From assembly GCA_902551185.1 (NCBI GenBank), contig CACDCN010000008.1, forward strand, positions 1 to 50,211: 50,211 nt of DNA, given 5' to 3'. The position numbers and the translations under genes were made by a program. The notes below the pieces were generated by a model. That model saw only the letters and a program-made list of their open reading frames with translations. It did not search any database and was not told the origin of the DNA. Positions 40,127 to 49,439 of this stretch are shown here, one piece after another. Position 1 is the stretch's first letter; every line of letters begins with the position of its first letter. The DNA is from an uncultured SAR86 cluster bacterium. Lineage in GTDB: Bacteria > Pseudomonadota > Gammaproteobacteria > Magnimaribacterales > D2472.

Positions 40127-40211
40127 GGGGATGTGGTGGAACTGGTAGACACGCTTGGCTTAGAACCAAGTGCCGCAAGGCGTGGGGGTTCGACTCCCTC
40201 CATCCCTACCA
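40127..40211 (+). tRNA. tRNA-Leu (anticodon TAG)
   Basis: GGGGATG...CTTGG-CTTAGAA-CCAAG-variable arm TGCCGCAAGGCG-TGGGGG-TTCGACT-CCCTCC-ATCCCT-ACCA; class II tRNA with encoded CCA. Confidence 0.95.
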
Positions 40212-40220
40212 AATATTATT

Positions 40221-40853
40221 ATGAGCATGAATAAAGTTGCAATTTTTGGGAAAAAAGACTCAATAGCTAAGTATGATCTTACTGACAATAAACCAGTATG
40301 GGTCGGGGAATTACCTAAAGGACAAATACCATATGTAATTGCTCAATATGAGAATTATATTCTTGTCTTTAGTTGGGCTTGGTTTGGATCAAAAATGATT
40401 CATTGTTTTCAAGAAGATTCTGGTGACTCTTTATGGTCACATTACCAAGAAACATTGCACAGCTCGATGATCCCATTTCTCCCTCATACTTTTGAAAATC
40501 ACATGTACTACTTAGCATCTTCAAAAGAGGTAGCAAAATTATCATGGGAGACTGGAAAGATTGTTTTTAGAAAAAGATTTAAAAAATCAATTTTTAATCA
40601 ATATGGGTTAGGAATAATATCTGATGAGGTAGTGTTAATATCAAAAAAAGATGCATTAATTGTTAATAAAGAAACAGGTGATACAAAATCATATCCTGAA
40701 CTTGCCAAGAAATTAAACTTAAAAGAAATAACTTCAGCATTAGGAAACGGAATCACATTTATGTCTTTAATATCTTTAACTCACCCTCAAGCTACAGATG
40801 GCGGAGTTTATGGCGGTGATGGTGGAGGTGGTGGCGGAGATGGCGGAGGATAG
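40221..40853 (+). CDS. Hypothetical PQQ/WD-like repeat protein with Gly/Asp-rich tail
   Basis: Strand pattern IAKYDLTDNKPVWVGELPKG / DSGDSLWSHYQE / WETGKIVFRKRF suggests beta-propeller blades; tail GGVYGGDGGGGGGDGGG. The ORF-track start 40170 lies inside the tRNA, so start moved to 40221. Confidence 0.6.
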   Translation: MSMNKVAIFGKKDSIAKYDLTDNKPVWVGELPKGQIPYVIAQYENYILVFSWAWFGSKMIHCFQEDSGDSLWSHYQETLHSSMIPFLPHTFENHMYYLASSKEVAKLSWETGKIVFRKRFKKSIFNQYGLGIISDEVVLISKKDALIVNKETGDTKSYPELAKKLNLKEITSALGNGITFMSLISLTHPQATDGGVYGGDGGGGGGDGGG

Positions 40854-40881
40854 ATCTATATATAACTAAAAGGAATAAAAT

Positions 40882-41379
40882 ATGGAACCAGATTTTAGAG
40901 CATTACAAGTTTTGGCTGAAGTATCGCTTGGTATTGTTGGGTTTTCTGCAATACTCATAGGACTCAGTAGATCAAAGAAAGGATTTAGCAAACCAGATAA
41001 TTTTAGAATACAACTATTAACCTTTTCTGCATTTGGGGCAATGTTTTGTGCTCTTTTGCCATTTGCAATTTTTAACCAAAATAATATAGATTTAAGCTGG
41101 GCAATTGTAAATTGGACATTATGTTTATACTCAACAATAGGGCTTTTAATTTTTCCAAGACGAGTTTTTGATTTAAGAAGAGAGGGATATAAGGACTTGT
41201 TTCCATTCAAGATTATTGCCTTACAAGTTGGAATATTAATAACTATATTCATTTTGTCAGGATCTATGATCTTGGGTTTGATTGATCAGAAAAATAATTT
41301 TTATATATTCTGCTTAATGTTATTTATTGTTCAAAGCACTGTTGCATTTATTAGAACGATGTTTGTGAGAGTTGAATAA
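40882..41379 (+). CDS. Uncharacterised membrane protein (165 aa)
   Basis: Four hydrophobic segments; clear ribosome-binding site (aaaggaat). Confidence 0.65.
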   Translation: MEPDFRALQVLAEVSLGIVGFSAILIGLSRSKKGFSKPDNFRIQLLTFSAFGAMFCALLPFAIFNQNNIDLSWAIVNWTLCLYSTIGLLIFPRRVFDLRREGYKDLFPFKIIALQVGILITIFILSGSMILGLIDQKNNFYIFCLMLFIVQSTVAFIRTMFVRVE

Positions 41380-41383
41380 TTTG

Positions 41384-41411
41384 TTTACAAAACCTTGATT
41401 ATCTATATACT
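41384..41411 (+). promoter_or_regulatory. Candidate sigma70-type promoter TTTACA-N16-TATACT
   Basis: -35 TTTACA at 41384-41389, -10 TATACT at 41406-41411, upstream of the structured leader. Confidence 0.45.
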
Positions 41412-41446
41412 CTTAATTGTGAAAAATTTATTGATACATCGAAGCC

Positions 41447-41513
41447 GGGGTCAGTCAAGTTAGCTGGTTCTGTTCTTTGGTGAATTTGACCCAGCAGTTG
41501 CTGGGTTTTTTTG
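41447..41513 (+). ncRNA. Candidate 5' leader attenuator/riboswitch-like element
   Basis: GGGTCA (41448-41453) can pair with TGACCC (41487-41492), which overlaps the 5' arm of terminator CCCAGC-AGTT-GCTGGG (41490-41505) followed by T7; about 18 nt before the start codon of a TonB receptor gene. Confidence 0.5.
41489..41513 (+). terminator. Intrinsic terminator in leader of TonB receptor gene
   Basis: ACCCAGC-AGTT-GCTGGGT followed by TTTTTT. Confidence 0.8.
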
Positions 41514-41530
41514 TTTTGGAGGATTAAATT

Positions 41531-43912
41531 ATGAACAAAATAAATTTATTTAAATGCTTCTTTCTTTTGATACCAATTTTGCTGGTTGCTCAAGAGCAGG
41601 AAGTTGAAGAGGTTATTGTTACTGCTAATAAAAAAGCTGAAACTGTTCAAGAAATACCAATGAATATTTCTGTGATTACCGAATCAGCATTAGAAGAAAG
41701 AGGAATAATGAACCCTGAAGATTATTTAAGATCTATCGCAGGTGTATCTACACCAGGTGGCTCTAATTATTATACCTTTAGAGGATTAAATACTTCGACT
41801 TCACAGCGTTCCTCAGGAACCACTTCAACTTATATAGATGAAGTAAGTGGTTCATTAATGGGATTATTTGATGTTGAAAGAATAGAGGTTCTAAGAGGAC
41901 CTCAAGGAACGTTATATGGTTCAAATGCTATTGGTGGAACTATTAGATATATTACAAATAAACCAGATTCAAGTGCATCTTATGGAAAGATAAGAGTTGG
42001 ATATGGTAACAAAGTAAAAGCTGATGACCCTGAAACAAGTATTGAAATGATGTATAACCTTCCTCTTTCTGATAGTTTAGCTGTTAGAGCTGTATATTCT
42101 CAGTTAGTTTCACCTGGAATATATAAAAATATTCAAACTGGTAATACAGTAGGTGAAGAGGATGACTCACAGCTTATGGTGACATTAGCTTTTGATGATG
42201 GTGGTAAGCTTACTGGAAGTTTAAGATATATGAATGTTAATAATAAAGCATACGGTATATTAGAGCCTGGTCAGAGCAAGCCTGGAAGTGCTGATGTTTA
42301 TGTTGCAGACTGTCCACAGGCTTCAAGTTGGTGGTATAACTGGGATGGAGATCCTACTTGCGCACGTTTAAGTGCTATTTCTAATTTTGCAGCCACAGAG
42401 GCTGATTATCCTAATGGCAGCTCTGTTCTTACTAATTATGATCCAAGATTTGCACATGCATTGGCTGTGGATGAGAATGAGGATATTACTAAAGAAGTAT
42501 TTATTGCAAATATTAAATATGATTTTGGTGTTTTTGATGCAAATTTGATTATTTCTGATAAGACAACTAGTGAAGACGCTGTGACAGATTGGGCTAGAAT
42601 TGATATGGATGATTATGTTCCGGCACCACTGATTGTAGATGGCGATGAATATTACCAAGAAACAACAGAGCTAAGATTGGTATCTAAGCCTGGGAAGTTT
42701 GAGTGGACGGTTGGATATTATAATTACAAGTTTAATGAAGAGCCAAACTCAATCTCACAAACTCAATATGCAATTGATGAGTATTGGTTAGATTATGTTA
42801 CTTCAATAGCTGCAGGTGTTGATCCAGCTGTATATGATGCTACTGCTTATTGTCCTCCATTTTGTGAGGGGCATTTAGGTTACCCGTATCTATATTATGC
42901 TTCATATACAGAATATAACGAGCAAGAAGAAACATCTTTATATGGGCAGTTTGACTATAACGTAAATGAAAAATTAACTCTTACATTTGGTATAAGAGAT
43001 TATGAAATTAAAGATAAATCTAAATCATATCAATATGGTATTTTCTATATGGGTAGTAGTGGATGCGATGGAAATGATCCTGCAGGAACAGATTGTTCAG
43101 AGTTATCTGGAAAAGAAGCAGATACAAGAATGAAATATGCAGCTAGCTATAAAATTAATGATGATTTAACTTTATATGCTACAAAAGCGGCAGGGTACAG
43201 ACCTGGAGGCAACCAAGCTCCTCTTCCTCCTTTTTGTAGTAGTGATGAAACTGCACAGGAAACATGGGGGCCAAGATTTAATTCAGATGAAGCTGAGACA
43301 ACAGAATTTGGTGTTAAATCGAGAGGTCAAAATTATACAGCGAATGTAACATATTTCGATGTAGCTTGGGATGGCATTATTATTTCTGTAACCCCTGGTT
43401 GCGGTTGGTCATATAACTTTAATGGCGGTAAAGCTGAAACTTCTGGTTGGGAAGTTGATTTTACTTATGCATTAAATGATGAAATTTCTCTTGATTTTGC
43501 TGGAAGCTCTATGACAGCAGAAACATCAATAGACATAGCTTCTTTGGGTGCTGCAGCTGGCGATAGATTGCCAAATACTGTTGAAACTCAATGGAATTTA
43601 GGACTTGTTTATGACACTACAATTATGTCATATCCATCATATGCGAGACTTGATATGAATTATTATGGCGATAGTTTTAATACTTTTGCAGAAAATCCAA
43701 ATACAAGCTCTCCTGACTATACTAAGATTAATTTTAATTTAGGGTTAGACATAAACGAAAATTCAAAATTACAATTATCAATAGATAATTTAACCGATAA
43801 AAGAACTGAAGCATATATTTATGCTGTAGATGACACATCTTGGAGACCAAGAAACTGGATGCAGTGGATTCCTCCAAGAACTGTATCAGTAAAGTATAGC
43901 TATAGCTTTTAA
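41531..43912 (+). CDS. TonB-dependent outer-membrane receptor
   Basis: EEVIVTANKKAETVQEIPMNISV, VERIEVLRGPQGTLYGSNAIGGTIRYITNKP, terminal VSVKYSYSF. Confidence 0.95.
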   Translation: MNKINLFKCFFLLIPILLVAQEQEVEEVIVTANKKAETVQEIPMNISVITESALEERGIMNPEDYLRSIAGVSTPGGSNYYTFRGLNTSTSQRSSGTTSTYIDEVSGSLMGLFDVERIEVLRGPQGTLYGSNAIGGTIRYITNKPDSSASYGKIRVGYGNKVKADDPETSIEMMYNLPLSDSLAVRAVYSQLVSPGIYKNIQTGNTVGEEDDSQLMVTLAFDDGGKLTGSLRYMNVNNKAYGILEPGQSKPGSADVYVADCPQASSWWYNWDGDPTCARLSAISNFAATEADYPNGSSVLTNYDPRFAHALAVDENEDITKEVFIANIKYDFGVFDANLIISDKTTSEDAVTDWARIDMDDYVPAPLIVDGDEYYQETTELRLVSKPGKFEWTVGYYNYKFNEEPNSISQTQYAIDEYWLDYVTSIAAGVDPAVYDATAYCPPFCEGHLGYPYLYYASYTEYNEQEETSLYGQFDYNVNEKLTLTFGIRDYEIKDKSKSYQYGIFYMGSSGCDGNDPAGTDCSELSGKEADTRMKYAASYKINDDLTLYATKAAGYRPGGNQAPLPPFCSSDETAQETWGPRFNSDEAETTEFGVKSRGQNYTANVTYFDVAWDGIIISVTPGCGWSYNFNGGKAETSGWEVDFTYALNDEISLDFAGSSMTAETSIDIASLGAAAGDRLPNTVETQWNLGLVYDTTIMSYPSYARLDMNYYGDSFNTFAENPNTSSPDYTKINFNLGLDINENSKLQLSIDNLTDKRTEAYIYAVDDTSWRPRNWMQWIPPRTVSVKYSYSF

Positions 43913-43917
43913 CTGAT

Positions 43918-43955
43918 AAACCCCTTACAACAACTATGTTGCTAAGGGGTTTTAG
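43918..43955 (+). terminator. Intrinsic terminator after TonB receptor gene
   Basis: AACCCCTTA-CAACA-ACTA-TGTTGC-TAAGGGGTTTT. Confidence 0.85.
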
Positions 43956-44001
43956 TTTAAGATATATATTGCAAAAATAAACATAATTTTCCAACACATA
44001 T

Positions 44002-45360
44002 ATGTCAAAAGGATTTATCTTATCTGATGAAGTTCTCAATCATGAGATAAATGATCCTGCATATAAAGAAAAATATAACTTTAATCCTTCTGATCAACTA
44101 AACAATTTAGATTTATTTACAAAAGGTCAACCCTTTAGTCTTTATAAAGATCTCAGAGAAAACGCTCCTGTTTTTTATCATGAGCCCATGCCTTCAGACC
44201 CAGAGCCAGGGTACTGGGTTCTAACAAAATATGAAGATATAAAATATGTTTCAATGAATCCAAAAATATTTTCATCTCAATATGCAACTGGAAATTTATT
44301 AACACTCGGGACAGAAGAAAATAGACACCCTAAATTATTTAAATCAACTATAGACCATATGCTTAATCTCGATGGTGAAATGCATCTTGGCTTAAGAAAA
44401 GAACATATGCCTTTCTTTAAACCTGATTATATTAATGTCCTTCGAAAAAAAGTGTCATCAAAAGTTGGTTTATTATTAGATAATATCGCACCTTTAGGAG
44501 AATGTAATTTAGTAAGTGAAGTCTCACAACAATTACCAATATTTACACTTTCAGAAATTTTAGGAATACCTGAAGAAGATAGACAAAAATTAGTATCTTG
44601 GATGGAATTTTTAGAATTAGCTCAGTATTTCACTTACGAAATGATAAAAGAACAGAACGAGGGCAAGACAGAATCAACCCCTGATCCAGCAATGATAGAT
44701 ATGTTTAATGCAATGGTTGATGAAATGTTTGATTATGGAAGATTTATTCTAAATAGCAAAAGAGAAAATCCATCAGAAGATTTATTAAGTGCAATAGCAA
44801 ATGCTGAAATAGAAGGTGAGAAGTTATCACAAGAATTTTTAGATGGATCTTGGTTGCTAATTATTTTTGCTGGAAATGATACGACAAGGAATACTTTGAG
44901 CGGCGGCATTAAACTTTTATACGATAATCAAAAACAAAAAGAACTATTAATAGATGATTTAGAGCTTCTTCCTAATTTTGTAAATGAAACAGTTAGATGT
45001 GTTTCACCGGTAATTCATATGAGAAGAACAACTCTTGAAGAAACAGAAATAAATGGACAAAAAATTGGACCCCATGAAAAAATAGCACTTTGGTATGGTG
45101 CAGCAAATAGAGATCCAGAAATTTTTGAAAATCCAGATGATTTTAATATTTTAAGAGAGAATGCAGATAAACATCTTGCATTTGGCTTTGGAAGGCATTC
45201 ATGTATAGGTAAGCCAGTTGCATTAATGCAATTACAAGAATTTTATTCACAATTTTTAACCAGATTCCCTGATTTTGAGATGAATGGTAAATGGAAAGTT
45301 GCTCCAAACAACTTTGTTCATGCTATACAAGAGATGCCAATTAAATTTTCTCCAAAATGA
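44002..45360 (+). CDS. Cytochrome P450
   Basis: I-helix FAGNDTTRNT, ExxR (ETVR), heme-binding FGFGRHSCIGKPVA. Confidence 0.95.
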   Translation: MSKGFILSDEVLNHEINDPAYKEKYNFNPSDQLNNLDLFTKGQPFSLYKDLRENAPVFYHEPMPSDPEPGYWVLTKYEDIKYVSMNPKIFSSQYATGNLLTLGTEENRHPKLFKSTIDHMLNLDGEMHLGLRKEHMPFFKPDYINVLRKKVSSKVGLLLDNIAPLGECNLVSEVSQQLPIFTLSEILGIPEEDRQKLVSWMEFLELAQYFTYEMIKEQNEGKTESTPDPAMIDMFNAMVDEMFDYGRFILNSKRENPSEDLLSAIANAEIEGEKLSQEFLDGSWLLIIFAGNDTTRNTLSGGIKLLYDNQKQKELLIDDLELLPNFVNETVRCVSPVIHMRRTTLEETEINGQKIGPHEKIALWYGAANRDPEIFENPDDFNILRENADKHLAFGFGRHSCIGKPVALMQLQEFYSQFLTRFPDFEMNGKWKVAPNNFVHAIQEMPIKFSPK

Positions 45361-46631
45361 GAATCCCATATAGATTTAAAGTTATTTTTTTATCATTCGT
45401 TGCTGTATTTATTTGCTATATAGATAGAGTAAATATTTCTGTAGCAATCATACCCATGCAAGAACAATTTGGGTGGTCTGAATTACAAGTAGGAATAGTT
45501 TTAGGAACTTTCTATGTTGGATATATGATTAGCATGACTTTAGGTGGTTATCTAGCAGATAAATATGGAGGCAAGAAAGTTCTTGGCTATGCATTAATAA
45601 TTTGGTCATTATTTACAATTATCACTCCATTTTTTGCATACAGTGGATTATGGTGGCTTATTTTTATAAGAATCCTATTAGGTCTAGGAGAAGGAGTAAC
45701 ATTTCCTGCTTGGCATTCTATTTATGCAAGATGGATTCCATTTAATGAAAGAACAAGAGCAGTAGGTTTTACCAATAGCGGAATAGCAGCAGGTACAGTA
45801 TTTGGGTATGTTGTAGCAGCTATCATAATAGCAAACTATTCTTGGGAGTGGGTTTTTTATTCTTTTGGGCTAATGGGTATATTTTGGTACTTCTTTTGGC
45901 AGAGAATTGTTACATCTTATCCAGAGGATAATAAAAATCTATCAAATAATGAATTGCAATTAATAAAAGCTGAAGCACCTTCAAATTCAACACCTCCGTC
46001 AATACCATTTCTAAAATTAATTAAAAATTGGCCTTTCTTAGCAATAGCAGTTGCAACTTTTTGTAATAATTGGGCTTTATTCACATTTATTTCTTATTTG
46101 CCAAAATTTATCAATGCTCCAATTGCTGATGGTGGAATGGGTATTGATTTAGGATCTAGTGCATTTATTTATTCATTATTAATGCCAAGTCTTGTTGCGA
46201 TGTTTTCACTTATTTTAGGTGGTTATATATCAGATAGTTTTATAAAAAAAGGATATAAGGTAATTAATGTTAGAAAAACTGTTAATTCAATTGGATTTTT
46301 TGGATCAGCTATTTTCTTATATTTAATTTCTCTGCAAGATACTTTATTCAATGCAATTTTTTTATTATGCCTAATTCAACTTTGTACAGGTATTTGCGCA
46401 GGAGGATTTGGAGTAAATCATGCTGATTTAGGTCCAAAATATACAGGAACTTTAGTTGGTATTTCTGGAAGCATAGGTATGATAGCAGCGATTTTCAGCC
46501 CAATGGTTGCAGGCTTGGTTCTTGAAGTTACTAGATCCTGGGATGTTATATTTTATATTTGTTCTGGTATTTTAGTATTTGGCGGCCTTTTTTATCTTAA
46601 ATTTGGAAGCGCTGACAGACAATTTAGTTAA
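45357..46631 (+). CDS. MFS transporter (anion:cation symporter-like)
   Basis: 12-TM pattern; CYIDRVNISVAIIPMQEQFGWSELQVG, GGYLADKYGGKKVLG; overlaps the P450 stop. Confidence 0.9.
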   Translation: MRIPYRFKVIFLSFVAVFICYIDRVNISVAIIPMQEQFGWSELQVGIVLGTFYVGYMISMTLGGYLADKYGGKKVLGYALIIWSLFTIITPFFAYSGLWWLIFIRILLGLGEGVTFPAWHSIYARWIPFNERTRAVGFTNSGIAAGTVFGYVVAAIIIANYSWEWVFYSFGLMGIFWYFFWQRIVTSYPEDNKNLSNNELQLIKAEAPSNSTPPSIPFLKLIKNWPFLAIAVATFCNNWALFTFISYLPKFINAPIADGGMGIDLGSSAFIYSLLMPSLVAMFSLILGGYISDSFIKKGYKVINVRKTVNSIGFFGSAIFLYLISLQDTLFNAIFLLCLIQLCTGICAGGFGVNHADLGPKYTGTLVGISGSIGMIAAIFSPMVAGLVLEVTRSWDVIFYICSGILVFGGLFYLKFGSADRQFS

Positions 46632-47130
46632 TCGATTTCATCTCCTGAAAGAAGTTAAAAATCTCTTGGCTGGATCTATCTCTTGCCGTTCTCCATTCTG
46701 TTGTATTTGAATTATTTAAAAGGTTTTTATTTTTATCAAACACTAAAACTCTTGGAATTCCCTCGGCTGAAGGTATTCCATATTCTTCCATTAATTCCAT
46801 ATTAATTTCATATCTTTTAACGTCTATATATAAAATTTGAAAGTTTTTGTCTATGTATGATTTAATTTTAGGTATATTCATGGTACCTGAAAAAATTCTA
46901 CAATCTGGACACCAATTAGCGCCAAATATTAGTATTGGTTGTTTATCAGACTGAATTGTTGTATTTATGAATTTATTTAAATCATTAATAGAATAAACTT
47001 TTCCATCATACGGCAAAGGAAGAGGTGTGGTTAATATATCACTATCATCAAGCATTATTTCTCCGTTTAATGTTAGACAAAATAAAAAAATGTATGAAAT
47101 CGTATAATATTTTATTAAACTTTTGTACAT
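46624..47130 (-). CDS. Secreted thioredoxin-family protein
   Basis: ILIFGANWCPDCRIFS motif with signal/anchor; cis-Pro region AEGIPRVLVFD. Confidence 0.85.
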   Translation of the reverse strand: MYKSLIKYYTISYIFLFCLTLNGEIMLDDSDILTTPLPLPYDGKVYSINDLNKFINTTIQSDKQPILIFGANWCPDCRIFSGTMNIPKIKSYIDKNFQILYIDVKRYEINMELMEEYGIPSAEGIPRVLVFDKNKNLLNNSNTTEWRTARDRSSQEIFNFFQEMKSIN

Positions 47131-47185
47131 ATTAGATAAATAGATAATATTACTATATTGTAATAAAAAAATTGGAGTATATAAG

Positions 47186-47599
47186 ATGATTTGGGTAATA
47201 AGACTATATTTACTAATAATGGCATTTATATATGCTTTGATTGGAGTATGGGCATTACTTGACCCATTATTGGGAGCGCTTGATCAAGGTTATCCTTCAT
47301 TTTTGAATGCAGTTGGTTTATCCATAACATCTCCGTTAGGTTACTCAGAAATTGCTGGTATATATGGAGGCTTGAATCTATGTATTGGTATTTTATGTTT
47401 AATTGGAATCTTTAAAAGAGATTTAGGAATTTTTGCAATTAAATTTATTACATTTCTAGTTGGCTCTATTGCTCTAGGAAGAATACTCTTTTCTTTACTG
47501 CCAACAACACCTAGTTTCTTTAATTCATATTTTGTATTTGAAGTTTCGGCTTTGGTAATTGGTATATTTTTAATATATATGAGTAAGAAATTAAATTAA
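47186..47599 (+). CDS. DUF4345-like membrane protein
   Basis: Four TM segments; EIAGIYGGLNLCIGILCLIG motif. Confidence 0.65.
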   Translation: MIWVIRLYLLIMAFIYALIGVWALLDPLLGALDQGYPSFLNAVGLSITSPLGYSEIAGIYGGLNLCIGILCLIGIFKRDLGIFAIKFITFLVGSIALGRILFSLLPTTPSFFNSYFVFEVSALVIGIFLIYMSKKLN

Positions 47600-48544
47600 T
47601 TTACTTAAAATTAATAAATATCCAAAATAACTACCAACAAGTAATAAGCCCATCAAACGGATCATCAAAAGATTTATATATTTTGATGAATATAAATTAA
47701 CAAATAAAATAAAGATAATTGTGACAACAATCATAATTAGATAATCTCGTTCAAGCAAAACTGATTCAAGTTGTACACTAGAAAATAAACCAATAATTGG
47801 AACTACCAGCGTAATATTTAAAATATTTGAACCGATTACATTCCCAACAACCATATCTGTCTTCTTCTTTAATAAAGCGCTAATTGTTGCAGCTAATTCT
47901 GGCAAGCTTGTGCCAATTGCAATTATGGTTAAACCAATAACTAAGTTAGAGATATTTAGTAATATTGTAATTTTCTCTGCATATATAACTGCGTAATTAG
48001 AACCAAAAATGAGCGCTAAAAATCCCCCAATAAGAAAAATGTTTGCATTAGAATTATTTGGCATTGTTACATCATCTGAATTGCTAAGATTTCCCAAAGC
48101 TCTATATTTAAATATCACATATAAAAAATATAAAAATACGATTAATAACAATACGCTCTCAGTTGGCGATATTATTAAATCTTGCAAACAAAGACCAAGT
48201 ACTAGCGCAGATATTAAAAAGGGTAAAAATTGAATAAAAGGAGTACTTTTTGGCTTAAAAGATATTCCAATACAAGAAACTCCAAATATCAAAGCAATAT
48301 TAGAAATATTTGATCCAACCACAGTCCCCATTGCGATACCTTCACTTTGATTTAAAACAGACGAAATTCCAACAAAAATTTCTGGTGCAGATGTTCCAAG
48401 AGCTACCACGGTTAAACCAATGGTTAATTCATTTACTCCAAATTTTTTTGCTAACACAGAAGAACTGTCTACAAATTTATCAGCACCCCATATCAAGATA
48501 GCTAAAGAAAATCCCAAACCTATGAAATTTATAAGAAGATCCAT
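47591..48544 (-). CDS. Sodium/calcium exchanger family (CaCA, YrbG-like)
   Basis: Two alpha repeats: VALGTSAPEIFVGISSVLNQSEGIAMGTVVGSNISNIALIFG and AIGTSLPELAATISALLKKKTDMVVGNVIGSNILNITLVV. Confidence 0.95.
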   Translation of the reverse strand: MDLLINFIGLGFSLAILIWGADKFVDSSSVLAKKFGVNELTIGLTVVALGTSAPEIFVGISSVLNQSEGIAMGTVVGSNISNIALIFGVSCIGISFKPKSTPFIQFLPFLISALVLGLCLQDLIISPTESVLLLIVFLYFLYVIFKYRALGNLSNSDDVTMPNNSNANIFLIGGFLALIFGSNYAVIYAEKITILLNISNLVIGLTIIAIGTSLPELAATISALLKKKTDMVVGNVIGSNILNITLVVPIIGLFSSVQLESVLLERDYLIMIVVTIIFILFVNLYSSKYINLLMIRLMGLLLVGSYFGYLLILSKLI

Positions 48545-48638
48545 TAAACAATTTTACATTAGTTATTTGTTAAATAGATTATGTTTCAACAATTTAAAAT
48601 AATATAATTGATAATTAATTTTAAAGAAGAGGCAGATA

Positions 48639-49436
48639 ATGAAAATAGATAACTTGTTCAATATTCAAGATAAAGTAGCCGTTGTTACAGGTGGCTCAAG
48701 GGGAATTGGTGAGATGATTACGGCAGGCTTTTTAGCGAATGGTGCTAAAGTCTACATTTCTGCAAGAAAAGCACCCGCCTTAGTTGACAAAGCAAAAGAG
48801 CTTTCAGATAAATATAACCAAGAATGCATTCCTATACCTTGTGATTTAAGTTCTATGAATGGGATAGAAGAATTCACTAATGAAATTCAAAATAAAGAAA
48901 AAGGAATAGATTTTTTAATTAATAATGCTGGAGCAGCTTGGGGAGAGCCATTGGAAAGTTTTTCTGAAGGTGGTTGGGATAAAGTAATGGATTTAAATGT
49001 TAAATCTTTATTCTTTTTGACTCAAAAATTTAAAAATCTACTTTTAAATAACGCTTCAGTAGAAGATCCATCAAGAGTTATCAATATTGGCTCAATTGAT
49101 GGGTTAAATGTCCCATCAATGGAGACATATTCATATGGCGCTTCAAAAGCAGCTGTTCATCACTTAACTAGGGTTTTGGCAGCAAAATTGGTAAAAGAAA
49201 ATATATTGGTTAATGCAATTGCTCCTGGCCCATATCCAAGTGCTATGTTAGGCTCAGCTTTAAATCATGACTATTCTGAAGTTGCAAAAAGAAATCCAAG
49301 GAAAAGGGTAGGCACGCCAGAGGATATGGCAGGATTAGCTATATTTTTATGTTCTAGAGCTGGAGCTTATACAGTTGGAGAAACAATTACCTCAGACGGT
49401 GGTATTGTTAAGACTTCTACTCATAACTTTAGTTAG
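48639..49436 (+). CDS. Short-chain dehydrogenase/reductase (SDR)
   Basis: TGGSRGIG, NNAGAAWG, YSYGASKAA, NAIAPGPYPS motifs. Confidence 0.93.
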   Translation: MKIDNLFNIQDKVAVVTGGSRGIGEMITAGFLANGAKVYISARKAPALVDKAKELSDKYNQECIPIPCDLSSMNGIEEFTNEIQNKEKGIDFLINNAGAAWGEPLESFSEGGWDKVMDLNVKSLFFLTQKFKNLLLNNASVEDPSRVINIGSIDGLNVPSMETYSYGASKAAVHHLTRVLAAKLVKENILVNAIAPGPYPSAMLGSALNHDYSEVAKRNPRKRVGTPEDMAGLAIFLCSRAGAYTVGETITSDGGIVKTSTHNFS

Positions 49437-49439
49437 TTA

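Noticed and set aside
39934-40212. 92-aa minus-strand ORF 39934-40212 (MVGMEGVEPPRLAALGSK...)
   Set aside because: It is the reverse complement of tRNA-Leu read as protein, a well-known spurious annotation artefact.
40170-40220. N-terminal extension of the 40170 ORF (MPQGVGVRLPPSLPNII)
   Set aside because: Encoded by the tRNA-Leu sequence; the true start is most likely ATG 40221.
40127-41379. tRNA-Leu as an integration site for a genomic island (hypothetical genes follow directly)
   Set aside because: No integrase and no direct repeat of the tRNA 3' end seen downstream; flanking genes look like ordinary chromosome.
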